A stretch of 64,000 nt of DNA from Candidatus Sulfurimonas marisnigri (GTDB taxonomy: Bacteria; Campylobacterota; Campylobacteria; Campylobacterales; Sulfurimonadaceae), in NCBI RefSeq assembly GCF_015265475.1, contig NZ_CP054493.1, positions 1,302,001-1,366,000 on the forward strand, written 5' to 3'. Both the position numbers and the translations under genes were made by a program. Position 1 is the first letter of the stretch. Every line of letters begins with the position of its first letter. Below, piece by piece: positions 14,846-22,524 of this stretch. The notes beneath the pieces are model-generated. The model was not told the origin of the DNA and did not search any database. It saw only the letters and a list, made by a program, of their open reading frames with translations.

Positions 14846-14975
14846 AATAAATCCTTGTTTTAAAATATTAAAGAATTATAGCAGATAATTGGGTAACAAA
14901 TGAAACAAAATAGTACAAATAAGACTTATCATTAACTAAATGACACCAAAGAAGGGATTAACTTAAAGTAATATA

Positions 14976-15185
14976 TCAATTTTCGTGTTTTTTAAATTTT
15001 TCTAACCACTCAAGGTCAGGTTCCTTTGAGCACTCTTTTTGATTTAATAAAGAGTCTATAATATTTACAAGGGTCTTTTCATCCATAAACTCTAATAATT
15101 TAGGATTAATAGATGTCTTTTTTACATTATCATATGTATTTAATAGATTTTGTATATCATTTATTAATAGTTCTTTTTTATTCAT
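14976..15185 (-). CDS. Small protein of unknown function, coupled to the upstream glucosaminidase-like gene
   Basis: A 69-residue, probably helical, soluble protein that I do not recognise. Its ATG overlaps the stop of the upstream gene by four bases (ATGA) and has TGGAG ahead of it, so the two are translated together. Nothing in the sequence gives a function. Confidence 0.65.
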   Translation of the reverse strand: MNKKELLINDIQNLLNTYDNVKKTSINPKLLEFMDEKTLVNIIDSLLNQKECSKEPDLEWLEKFKKHEN

Positions 15186-15964
15186 TTATTACTCCAGGCT
15201 TTATTGAAATCCATGTTATCTATATGCACAGCTCTTGCTAGTTCTATTAAACCAACTTTTTTCATAATCAGTTTAGTTTTTTTAGGCCAACCATCCCTGT
15301 AGTTAAATGAGTGAGGATGTCCTCCTATCATATCTATAAAATGTTCATTTGTACCAATCTCAAACAGTATACCTACCCCATACAATGAAACCTGACGATT
15401 TAACCAAAGTTTTGCATCTCTAAAAACTTTAACTTTAGACTTACTCACTATCCATCTAGTTGCAAAATCATTTATACAAGCTCGATTTGCAATACGTTTT
15501 AAGTTTTTATCATATTTCAGTAGCTCTAAGTTCTTTACAGTACCGGCATGAGGAACTGGTCTATAATCTCTTTTTAAATTTTTAGGTCTTGTTTGCCAAA
15601 ATAAATCACCTGTTTGATGCTTTTTAATAATTTTTTTATCAAATATAACCACTTTATTAGATTTGGAGTAGGGGAGATAAAGTCTTGGAAGTTCTTTGTC
15701 TCCTTTAAATGCGCCAAGACTAAGGATATTTCCAGTAATTTGGGCTACATAACCTCTTCCATATCCAGATTCTAATCCTGCAATTGCCATTATTGCCGCC
15801 GGAGGAATATTGTTTTTAACTCCAATTTCAATAACATCTACGCAAATATCATAATAGAAGTTTTTTACATGTGGATACTTCCTAAATGAATATTGGCTTG
15901 ACAAAAGGCTCGTAAAACCTATAGATATGGCTATAAGTATAATTGGAAGTTTATTTAATAACAT
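15182..15964 (-). CDS. Secreted glucosaminidase-like (FlgJ/Bax family) peptidoglycan hydrolase
   Basis: A 260-residue exported protein. Residues 1-22 form a signal peptide or anchor (MLLNKLPIILIAISIGFTSLL). The core IMAIAGLESGYGRGYVAQ with the downstream GNILSLGAF matches the start of the mannosyl-glycoprotein endo-beta-N-acetylglucosaminidase fold of FlgJ and Bax (ALESGWG then NNxFG in those), with a conserved Glu as the likely catalytic residue. It probably trims peptidoglycan in the periplasm. There are no flagellar genes next to it, so a general wall-remodelling role is as likely as a flagellar one. It is followed directly by a coupled 69-residue protein. Confidence 0.75.
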   Translation of the reverse strand: MLLNKLPIILIAISIGFTSLLSSQYSFRKYPHVKNFYYDICVDVIEIGVKNNIPPAAIMAIAGLESGYGRGYVAQITGNILSLGAFKGDKELPRLYLPYSKSNKVVIFDKKIIKKHQTGDLFWQTRPKNLKRDYRPVPHAGTVKNLELLKYDKNLKRIANRACINDFATRWIVSKSKVKVFRDAKLWLNRQVSLYGVGILFEIGTNEHFIDMIGGHPHSFNYRDGWPKKTKLIMKKVGLIELARAVHIDNMDFNKAWSNK

Positions 15965-16029
15965 AATGAACTGTATTTCCTATTGGTTAACATAATGTAT
16001 ATTCTATTGAATATAACTTTAATTGCATT

Positions 16030-16290
16030 CTACTTAATAAGTGGAGAATTTGATATTGCTCTTTTAACTTCCGATGCATCTATATCATCACCTTGAAGCA
16101 TAAGTTCAATATTACCATCCTCACCACTAACTTGCATATTTTTAATTTTTTCTTTGGTCTCTTGGATCATACATTCACACTTACCACTTTGACATCTTTC
16201 AACCATCTCAACTACATTTTTCTTTTCTACTGCGCCACTAAATGTTATTTTAACACCATCTTTTTGTACTTCAACGTTTGCTTTTTTCAT
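16030..16290 (-). CDS. Small protein of unknown function with a Cys cluster
   Basis: An 86-residue, mostly charged, cytoplasmic protein that I do not recognise. The centre carries CQSGKCEC (C33, C38, C40), a possible metal or redox site. AAGGGAGATGATATG, just before the start, gives a good ribosome-binding site (GGGAG). It lies between the glucosaminidase-like gene and RNase P RNA, on the same strand as both, but with spacing that suggests its own promoter. Confidence 0.65.
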   Translation of the reverse strand: MKKANVEVQKDGVKITFSGAVEKKNVVEMVERCQSGKCECMIQETKEKIKNMQVSGEDGNIELMLQGDDIDASEVKRAISNSPLIK

Positions 16291-16337
16291 ATCATCTCCC
16301 TTGTAATTGTTAATATTAAATAGTATATATCTATAAG

Positions 16338-16659
16338 TTAGGCACAGCTGTAAGCCGAGTTTTGTTTAAATAGCATTAATCTACATCACAATTTACATAG
16401 TGCGTCTAGCGAAACAGTAGCATTATAAGACGCTGACCACCTGTTTCTTGCTGCCATGTTGGGTTTACAAGCTCTCTATATTACTATAAAGACTGGTGGG
16501 CTCTTACCCCGCCCTTTCACCTTTACCACCTAAGTGGAAGTTTACTTTCTGTTGCACTTTCCCTCGCATTACTACGGCCATTAGTTAAATGGAACACTGT
16601 CTTATAGCAGCTCGGACTTTCCTCTTGTATCGCTACAAGTTGCTATCTGCTGTACCTAC
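16338..16659 (-). ncRNA. rnpB: RNase P RNA (catalytic RNA of tRNA 5' processing)
   Basis: On the minus strand the conserved bacterial type A core is present: GAGGAAAGTCCGAGC near the 5' end (CR I), GGTAAAGGTGAAAGGGCGGG and GTAAGAGCCCACCAG in the middle, and ACTCGGCTTACAG near the 3' end (CR V). The P1 helix closes exactly: TAGGTACAGC (16658-16649) pairs with GCTGTGCCTA (16348-16339) over ten pairs. This fixes the ends to within a few bases and gives about 320 nt, slightly shorter than E. coli M1 RNA (377 nt). The region just upstream is the operator array shared with tetR. Confidence 0.96.
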
Positions 16660-16704
16660 GGAATGTTACTAAAACTTTCCTTTAAATCTGTTTTTTTACC
16701 AAAA

Positions 16705-16812
16705 AACAACTGTTCATATATGATATTCGACAAATGAACAACTGTTCATTTGTCGAAAGCTTAGATTAACAACTGTTCATATATAATACTTTTTAAATTA
16801 ACAACTGTTCAT
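16705..16812. promoter_or_regulatory. Four phased copies of a TetR-type operator between rnpB and tetR
   Basis: AACAACTGTTCAT occurs at 16705-16717, 16737-16749, 16768-16780 and 16800-16812, spaced 32, 31 and 32 bases, i.e. three helical turns apart on the same DNA face. Copy 2 sits at the heart of a perfect inverted repeat with 13-base arms (16728-16740 and 16743-16755, CGACAAATGAACA and its complement) around AC. The others keep the AACA-AC-TGTTCA core. The array fills the gap between the divergent rnpB and tetR genes, so it probably holds tetR autoregulatory sites. Copy 1 lies about 50 bases upstream of rnpB. Confidence 0.8.
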
Positions 16813-16832
16813 ATACTGAAAAAAGGTTTATA

Positions 16833-17450
16833 ATGCCCAATAATACGACTATTGCAAAGAAAATAAATACAAAACAAAAGATACTAAAGGTGTCATCTAC
16901 CCTATTCTCTGAGCATGGATACAAGGGAACAAGTGTGCGAAAAATAGCCTCTGAAGTAGGTATTAGAGAGAGTGCTTTATATAATCACTTTAAAAATAAA
17001 GAGGATATATTTTTAAGTGTTGCTAAAGAGATTTTTACTTCTCCCTTCTCCGATAACAATGAAGATATTAGAGAGTCTGCCATGAAAGGAAAAGCTTTTT
17101 TACAGAAGTTTGCTATGCAGTATAAGCTACTTACATTTGATAAAAATAACGAGAGTATGTTTAGGCTGCTTATGATTGAGTTGTTTGCCAATAAAGAGCT
17201 TAGAGAGCAGTTTATGGATGAGTTCCACACTCAGAACATAAAAACACTCTCAGAGGCATTCTTTATAATGATGCAAAACAACATTATACGATCTGCTGAT
17301 CCAATGATGGTAGCTTATGAATTTCTATCCACCCTGTTCTACATTAGACTACAAATAACACTTATGAGGTTTGATAATAGCTCTACTAATAGCATGTCAA
17401 CACAGTTCGAGAAGCATGTAGAGTTTTTTTGGGAGAGCATTGGAGTATAA
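16833..17450 (+). CDS. TetR/AcrR family transcriptional regulator
   Basis: A 205-residue one-component repressor. The N-terminal HTH (about 14-60) reads ILKVSSTLFSEHGYKGTSVR, then KIASEVGIRESALYNHFKNK, a textbook TetR domain. The helical C-terminal ligand domain cannot be assigned a ligand. The ATG at 16833 is preceded by AAAAGG. The four-operator array directly upstream suggests strong autoregulation. No efflux or metabolic target lies beside it on the same strand, so its regulon is probably elsewhere. A perfect palindrome follows its stop. Confidence 0.92.
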   Translation: MPNNTTIAKKINTKQKILKVSSTLFSEHGYKGTSVRKIASEVGIRESALYNHFKNKEDIFLSVAKEIFTSPFSDNNEDIRESAMKGKAFLQKFAMQYKLLTFDKNNESMFRLLMIELFANKELREQFMDEFHTQNIKTLSEAFFIMMQNNIIRSADPMMVAYEFLSTLFYIRLQITLMRFDNSSTNSMSTQFEKHVEFFWESIGV

Positions 17451-17484
17451 TACTAATTAATATTATATAGATATTAATTAGTAT
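17450..17484. repeat. Perfect 14-base inverted repeat after tetR
   Basis: ATACTAATTAATAT (17450-17463) and ATATTAATTAGTAT (17471-17484) are exact complements around a 7-base spacer. The arm begins in the tetR stop codon. All arm bases but two are A/T and no T-run follows, so it could be a weak terminator or a protein-binding site. Confidence 0.6.
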
Positions 17485-17497
17485 CAATATAAGAGTT

Positions 17498-17529
17498 TAA
17501 AAAAAAGACAACCCATTACAGGTTGTCTT
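17498..17529 (-). terminator. Rho-independent terminator of the oorDABC operon
   Basis: On the minus strand AAGACAACC (17529-17521) pairs with GGTTGTCTT (17513-17505) around a 7-base loop, followed directly by a run of T. It lies just after the oorC stop and closes the oor operon. Confidence 0.85.
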
Positions 17530-17543
17530 CTAAATAAAACTAA

Positions 17544-18098
17544 TTAAGCCATAGCTTCTTTAGCATATTTTTCACCAAGCTCGTAAGCTTTTTTATTTAC
17601 TTCATGAACTTTAGCTGGAACTTTTGAAAGCATTGTAGCTATTAAAACATCTTTGTCAATAGCATTCATCATAGTATTAGCAATTGCCAAAGCAACAACA
17701 GATTGAGTAATTACATTACCAACCTCTTCTTTAGCTATAGTAATAATTGGAATTTCATGGATTTTCCATGTTTTTCTATCTTCATCAGTTGGATGAACAA
17801 GGTTTGGATCAACAACGATTGTTCCACCTGGTTTAACACCATCTTTAAAAGAATTATAACTAACATTTGCAACTGAAAGCATAAAACCTATTTCACCATC
17901 ATTTGCATATGGATAATAAATCTCTTCATCATCTAGTTGAATATCAACAACAGTCGGTCCGCCACGAACTTGTGATGTGTATGTTGCTGTCTTAAGACCC
18001 TCTCCACCAGTTTTAATCTTTGCTGCTGCAAAAATTTCTCCAGCAAGAAGAACACCTTGTCCGCCAACACCTGTAAATCTCATTAATGTTTTACTCAT
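17544..18098 (-). CDS. oorC: 2-oxoglutarate:acceptor oxidoreductase, gamma subunit
   Basis: Gamma subunit of the OorDABC complex that interconverts 2-oxoglutarate, CoA and oxidised electron carrier with succinyl-CoA and CO2. In the reductive TCA cycle it runs toward 2-oxoglutarate. The 184 residues show the family start MRFTGVGGQGVLLAGEIFA and TYTSQVRGGPTVVDIQLD. It is the last gene of oorD-oorA-oorB-oorC, nine bases after oorB, with a terminator behind it. Confidence 0.95.
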   Translation of the reverse strand: MSKTLMRFTGVGGQGVLLAGEIFAAAKIKTGGEGLKTATYTSQVRGGPTVVDIQLDDEEIYYPYANDGEIGFMLSVANVSYNSFKDGVKPGGTIVVDPNLVHPTDEDRKTWKIHEIPIITIAKEEVGNVITQSVVALAIANTMMNAIDKDVLIATMLSKVPAKVHEVNKKAYELGEKYAKEAMA

Positions 18099-18107
18099 AG
18101 TGTCTCC

Positions 18108-18965
18108 TTATATTTTTTTAGCAAAGTCATCTTGAGTTATTGCTTTTCTCTGACCTTGGTGAACTTTTTGAATCTCTGCATACATGTCACAATACTCATC
18201 AGCTTCTGTATCTTGCTTTAAGATACCAGTTGGTAGGATATTAAGTTGCTCTTCTGGTGTCATAAGATCATATTTCTTCTTAGGAGCAGTAATACTGTCA
18301 ATCCACTCTAGATTTTCCATAGCTGAAAGCATTTTATTTTTTCTACCAAGATTAATATGGCAGTTAGAAAGTACTTCCATCATTGAGAAACCTTTGTGTT
18401 CCATCGCTTTAATAAGTGCTTTTTCTAGCTTTTTAGGGTCAAGCATACTCTCACGAGCGACAAATGAAGCTCCTGAAGCTATTGCTAAATCACATGTATT
18501 GAATGTTGGATCAATATTACCAACTTTTTGAGTTACTGTCCACATACCTTTTGGTGTAGTTGGAGAAGTTTGTGAATTAGTTAAACCATAAATGAAGTTA
18601 TTGATAACAATCATAGTTATATCTATATTTCTTCTACAACCATGGATGGTATGATTACCACCAATAGCAAGTGCATCACCATCACCAGCAACACAGATAA
18701 CCATTTTGTCTGGTCTTGCTAGTTTAATACCTGTTGCATAAGCTACTGTTCTACCGTGAGTTGTGTGAACAGTATTAAAATCAACATAGGATGAAAACCT
18801 TCCTGAACAACCTATTCCAGAAACAACACATACATCATTTTGGTCTATACCCATCTTTTCTATTGCTCTTACAAATGCTTTAAGAATAACCCCATCACCA
18901 CAACCCCAACACCACAGTGTAGGCATCTTTTCAAGTCTTAAATATTTATCATAATTAAATGCCAT
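18108..18965 (-). CDS. oorB: 2-oxoglutarate:acceptor oxidoreductase, beta subunit (thiamine diphosphate)
   Basis: Beta subunit holding thiamine diphosphate. The 285-residue protein shows PTLWCWGCGDGVILKAF near the N-terminus (Cys residues for the proximal cluster in this family), GIGCSGRFSSYV, the HGRTVAYATGIKLARPD segment, and the TPP motif GDGDALAIGGNH followed by NNFIYGLTNSQTSPT. It starts one base after the oorA stop and is nine bases from oorC, so all four subunits are one transcript. Confidence 0.96.
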   Translation of the reverse strand: MAFNYDKYLRLEKMPTLWCWGCGDGVILKAFVRAIEKMGIDQNDVCVVSGIGCSGRFSSYVDFNTVHTTHGRTVAYATGIKLARPDKMVICVAGDGDALAIGGNHTIHGCRRNIDITMIVINNFIYGLTNSQTSPTTPKGMWTVTQKVGNIDPTFNTCDLAIASGASFVARESMLDPKKLEKALIKAMEHKGFSMMEVLSNCHINLGRKNKMLSAMENLEWIDSITAPKKKYDLMTPEEQLNILPTGILKQDTEADEYCDMYAEIQKVHQGQRKAITQDDFAKKI

Positions 18966-18966
18966 A

Positions 18967-20100
18967 TTATAATTCCTTTACTTTATTTACAATCTCATAA
19001 GGAGATATTGGTCTACCATTAACCTTAAATAAGCCTTCAATATCTAGTCTTGAAGATGCTCTTTGGATTTCACTATGATACTGACCAATATTCAGCTCTA
19101 CAACTAGAACTTTTTCAATTTTATCAGTATGCTCTTTGATTTTTTCTGCTGGAGATGGCCAAATTGTAATTGGTCTAAATAAACCAGCCTTAATCCCTTC
19201 TTTTCTCAAGTGTCTAATAGACTCTTTAGCAGCTAATGATACTGAACCGTATGCAATAATCATAATCTCTGCATCATCCATCATAAACTCTTCATAAGAC
19301 TCAAGCTCATCTTCATGAAATGCCACTTTGTCTTCTAGTCTTTGGATTAATTTTCTGCAAGTCTCAATCTCTTCAGTTGGGAAACCATTTTTATCATGGT
19401 GTAGACCTGTAAAGTGATATCTATAACCTTCAAACATAGGGTTAAGAACTGCTGGCTCATCATGCTCACATTGATATGGAAAATAATCTTCCGGCTTGCC
19501 ATCAAATCTTTTTCTTGGAATAATTCCAGCTTCAACATCTTCGGCAGTTGGAATATCTGCTTTACCGTGCATATGACCGATAGTCTCGTCTAGCAACACA
19601 ATAACTGGTTGCATGAATCTGTCAGCTAAATTAAATGCTCTTACAGTTTCAGTGTAGCACTCAGCTAAAGAACCAGCACACAAAGTGATTGATTTATAAT
19701 CACCGTGTGATGGGTTTTTAGATTGAAGGATATCACCTTGAGAAACACGAGTTGGAAGACCAGTTGACGGGCCACCGCGCATAACATTAACACAAACCAA
19801 AGGCACTTCTGCCATTTGAGCAAGGCCTAAATTTTCAGCCTTTAAAGACATTCCTGGACCTGATGTAGCGGTTAGTGCTCTATCACCAGCCATTGCAGCA
19901 CCGATAACAGCACAAATACCAGCTATCTCATCTTCCATTTGTATTGCAACACCACCTTTTTTAGGTAAAAGGTCTGATATAACATGCATAACTTCACTTG
20001 ATGGTGTTAGTGGATAACCACCAAAAAACTTACAACCAGCATCAACTGCTGCAATTGCTGCTAGTTCATTTCCAGTTGATATTACTTCTCTAGTTGGCAT
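18967..20100 (-). CDS. oorA: 2-oxoglutarate:acceptor oxidoreductase, alpha subunit
   Basis: Alpha subunit of the Oor complex, 377 residues, with the typical N-terminus GNELAAIAAVDAGCKFFGGY, PLTPSSEV, then MEDEIAGICAVIGAAMAGDR and ALTATSGPGMSLKAENLGL (pyrimidine-binding domain) and the C-terminal transketolase-like fold (GLFRPITIWPSPAEKI). Its ATG overlaps the oorD stop by one base (TAATG). It shares one promoter with oorD, located upstream at about 20516-20543. Confidence 0.96.
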   Translation of the reverse strand: MPTREVISTGNELAAIAAVDAGCKFFGGYPLTPSSEVMHVISDLLPKKGGVAIQMEDEIAGICAVIGAAMAGDRALTATSGPGMSLKAENLGLAQMAEVPLVCVNVMRGGPSTGLPTRVSQGDILQSKNPSHGDYKSITLCAGSLAECYTETVRAFNLADRFMQPVIVLLDETIGHMHGKADIPTAEDVEAGIIPRKRFDGKPEDYFPYQCEHDEPAVLNPMFEGYRYHFTGLHHDKNGFPTEEIETCRKLIQRLEDKVAFHEDELESYEEFMMDDAEIMIIAYGSVSLAAKESIRHLRKEGIKAGLFRPITIWPSPAEKIKEHTDKIEKVLVVELNIGQYHSEIQRASSRLDIEGLFKVNGRPISPYEIVNKVKEL

Positions 20101-20447
20101 TATTTAGCTCCTTGATTTAGTGACATAAAATTATTCGCAACTATTGCTGCTTGACGTTCTTTTGCTTCATCAGTAAGTTTTGCAAAACTAAAGCCTGCAG
20201 CTTTATACTCTTTTGAGTCTGCTACATAAATAGCAAAGTCAGGACATGTAAGCTCACACTCATTACAACCAATACAAGATTCAGGATGATCAATTGAAAT
20301 CATCGCGCCAAGAGTTGATGTTGATTCATACTTCATACCAAGAACACCTGAAGGACATACTGAAACACATATGTCACACGCTTTACAGTTATCTGTATTT
20401 ACCCAAACCGGTTGATCGCCTGGGTTTACCATTGGACTAGCTGCCAT
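20100..20447 (-). CDS. oorD: 2-oxoglutarate:acceptor oxidoreductase, delta (ferredoxin) subunit
   Basis: A 115-residue ferredoxin-like subunit with two [4Fe-4S] motifs: CKACDICVSVCP (about residues 22-33) and CIGCNECELTCP (about 57-68), which carry electrons between the catalytic subunits and ferredoxin or quinone. First gene of the oor operon. The ATG has TAGGAGAAAAT ahead. The upstream region holds a -35/-10 pair and a perfect palindrome, and beyond them an IS256-family remnant that separates oor from sucCD. Confidence 0.95.
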   Translation of the reverse strand: MAASPMVNPGDQPVWVNTDNCKACDICVSVCPSGVLGMKYESTSTLGAMISIDHPESCIGCNECELTCPDFAIYVADSKEYKAAGFSFAKLTDEAKERQAAIVANNFMSLNQGAK

Positions 20448-20515
20448 ATTTTCTCCTATATTAAATAAAAATTAAGATTGTATCTTACTTTGTAAGTAAA
20501 AATAATATCTAAGTT

Positions 20516-20543
20516 ATTATAAGTTTAATCTAAATTGTGCCAA
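20516..20543 (-). promoter_or_regulatory. Predicted sigma-70 promoter of the oorDABC operon
   Basis: On the minus strand TTGGCA (20543-20538) and TATAAT (20521-20516) are separated by 16 bases, close to the consensus spacing. The distance to the oorD ATG is about 70 bases. It lies inside the flank left by the old IS insertion, so oor keeps its own promoter. Confidence 0.65.
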
Positions 20544-20550
20544 TAACGCT

Positions 20551-20578
20551 TCAAAATGTAACATCTGTTACATTTTGA
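20551..20578. promoter_or_regulatory. Perfect 13-base palindrome upstream of the oor promoter (operator candidate)
   Basis: Arms TCAAAATGTAACA (20551-20563) and TGTTACATTTTGA (20566-20578) are exact complements around TC. The centre lies about 21 bases upstream of the -35 of the oorD promoter, a normal place for an activator site (roughly position -55). The 2-base spacer resembles the operators in front of the tetR gene, but the core differs (TGTAACA here, AACA there). Confidence 0.75.
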
Positions 20579-20599
20579 GACTCGTAGAAGTCTAAAACT

Positions 20600-21647
20600 A
20601 GAGAGTATTTAAAATTATGTGTGAGCTACAATATGTAACACAAAGCTACACTTCTAAATATTTATCCAGTCTACCTTCAAAGAATATAGCCAGTTAATAA
20701 ATAGTTAACAATCAGTTTACAACAGGCAAAGTCCATTTTTAGAGGTATTTTTCATCAAATAAATATAGTAATTTTAACAGTTAATTTTCATTTGGAAAAG
20801 ATTATTTCACTTTTGTAGGTTTTATTAACTATCAATATGCAGATTCTATAATATTAGTTCTATAAATAATTTTTCTAATTTCTGATGAATATTTTAAAAA
20901 ATAATGAGTGGATACTTTTTACCCCAATTTTGTCAAGCTTTAAAAGCTCTTTTTCTGAAACTTCCTTTGTTTGTCTCTGAAAACAAGCTTCAAATCTTTT
21001 GCAAACTATTTTTGCTATTTGGAGACTATATATCTAATATAGTTTCTAATCTCATTAACGAAACAGAGCTGAACTTAAGTTTATGGGAAAATAGCGTTTA
21101 TTCGCTTCAGGAAATCCTTTCAGTCCATCAACTGAAGCTATTATCTTCAACATCTTTGGCTTGTAAATCAGTGAGAACTAATAGGCAAAGGTTAGTAGCA
21201 TGATTCTTTACTTATTATTTTATCTGGAAAAGCACTAGTTGTAGCTTTGCAGATGGATACTTCGTAAATCTGTTCGATGTGTAATGACATATCTATATAT
21301 ATCATTTCTGAGCCACTCATTGAAATAATTTTTTCTTCTATTTCACACTGATAGTAGTTTATTGTTTTTTACGTATTTGAGGTTCAAAAGTGCCATAACT
21401 TGCACCTTTTATATTTTATTTCATTGCCACGAAGAAGATCATCTGAAATATGTGATTTTTTTTATGATTAAAGTACAGCTTCTGTAAGTTGTTTAATTAG
21501 TGGAGCTAAAAGCCAACCTTTACCTGTAATCTTTTTCCCACTTCTAAATTCTTCTAAGATTTCATCAAAATCAAAATCTATTTCTTCGTTCATTGTCAGT
21601 CCTTAATAGTACTTTATCAGACTGACACGAAATTTCTAACACTTCCT
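20600..21647 (-). mobile_element. Remnant of an IS256-family insertion sequence
   Basis: About 1.05 kb between oorD and sucD bounded by degraded inverted ends: 20600-20627 (AGAGAGTATTT... TGTGTGAG) and 21620-21647 (GACTGACACGAAATTTCTAA then CACTTCCT), about two thirds of 28 positions matching as complements. The right end resembles IS256-family termini. The right end stops four bases before the sucD stop codon. An intact IS256-type element is about 1.3 kb, so internal DNA has been lost. No clear target duplication is left. Confidence 0.75.
20640..21593 (-). pseudogene. IS256-family (mutator type) transposase, decayed
   Basis: Conceptual reading on the minus strand recovers family pieces in order but in shifting frames with many stops: the N-terminus MNEEIDFDFDEILEEF, KKITGKGWLLAPLIKQLTEA; then EEKIISMSGSEMIYIDMSLH and IEQIYEVSICKATTSAFPDK; then VDGLKGFPEANKRYFP, EIRNYIRYI, FAKDLKLVF, SSEIRKIIYRTNIIESAY, SFPNEN, LLKLLYLF and KWTLPVVN. 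These match the DDE transposase order, including the Asp in VDGL. The region of the first catalytic Asp is deleted. It cannot make a functional enzyme. Minor plus-strand ORFs here are antisense noise. Confidence 0.8.
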
Positions 21648-21651
21648 AAAA

Positions 21652-22524
21652 TTACTTAGCTAATACTTCCGCTATTGCTTTACCAATTTCTGCAGGAGAA
21701 ACAACAACTCTTACGCCAGCTGCTTCAAGTGCTTCCATTTTCTCTTTTGCAGTACCCGCACTACCAGATACAATTGCGCCTGCATGACCCATTGTTTTAC
21801 CTTTAGGAGCAGTTTGACCAGCAATGAAAGCAACTACAGGTTTAGTAATTTGCTCTTTGATTAGTTTAGCGGCTTGAATCTCAAGGTCACCACCAATCTC
21901 ACCAATCATAACTATCGCATGAGTATCTGGATCTGCTTCAAACATTGGTAAAATTTGCATATATGAAAGTCCAATAATTGGATCTCCACCAATACCAACA
22001 GCTGTACTAATACCAAAACCTTCATTACATACTTGATTTGCACCTTCATAAGTTAATGTACCGCTCTTTGAGATAAGGCCAACATTACCTTTTTTGAAAA
22101 TCATACCAGGCATAATTCCAATTTTACACTCTTCGGCAGTAATAACACCAGGACAGTTTGGCCCGATTGTTTTCATGCCATGTTTAGTAGAATGAGCTTT
22201 TGCAGCTTGCATATCCTTTACCGGAGCACCTTCAGTAATAATTACTGCAAGTTCAATTCCAGCTTCAGCAGCTTCCATTACGGCGTCACCAACAAATGCA
22301 GGTGGAACAAATATCATAGAAACAGTAGCACCAGTAGCAGTAACAGCATCAGAAACAGTATTAAATACAGGTTTACCTAAATGCTCTTGACCACCTTTGT
22401 TAGGAGTAACACCACCAACAATTTTAGTACCATATGCTAAACACTGCTCAGCATGGAAAGTACCCTCTTTACCAGTGAAACCTTGAACGATTACTTTTGT
22501 ATCTTTATTTACTAAAATTGACAT
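21652..22524 (-). CDS. sucD: Succinyl-CoA synthetase (ADP-forming), alpha subunit
   Basis: Interconverts succinate, CoA and ATP with succinyl-CoA; it makes the substrate of OorDABC when the cycle runs in reverse. The 290 residues show the CoA-binding [13 protein letters not shown] near the N-terminus and the phospho-histidine loop [20 protein letters not shown]. Its ATG overlaps the sucC stop (TAATG), with GAAAGGA for translation inside the end of sucC. The IS256 remnant begins four bases past its stop. Confidence 0.97.
   Translation of the reverse strand: MSILVNKDTKVIVQGFTGKEGTFHAEQCLAYGTKIVGGVTPNKGGQEHLGKPVFNTVSDAVTATGATVSMIFVPPAFVGDAVMEAAEAGIELAVIITEGAPVKDMQAAKAHSTKHGMKTIGPNCPGVITAEECKIGIMPGMIFKKGNVGLISKSGTLTYEGANQVCNEGFGISTAVGIGGDPIIGLSYMQILPMFEADPDTHAIVMIGEIGGDLEIQAAKLIKEQITKPVVAFIAGQTAPKGKTMGHAGAIVSGSAGTAKEKMEALEAAGVRVVVSPAEIGKAIAEVLAK

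Noticed and set aside
16705-16812. Possible CRISPR array (evenly spaced repeats)
   Set aside because: Repeats are only 13 bases, the intervening 18-19 bases are AT-rich and partly palindromic, there are no cas genes, and the word fits a TetR operator.
20904-21203. Plus-strand open frame of 99 residues in the sucD-oorD spacer
   Set aside because: It is antisense to the recognisable IS256 transposase remnant; no ribosome-binding site or family similarity on the plus strand.
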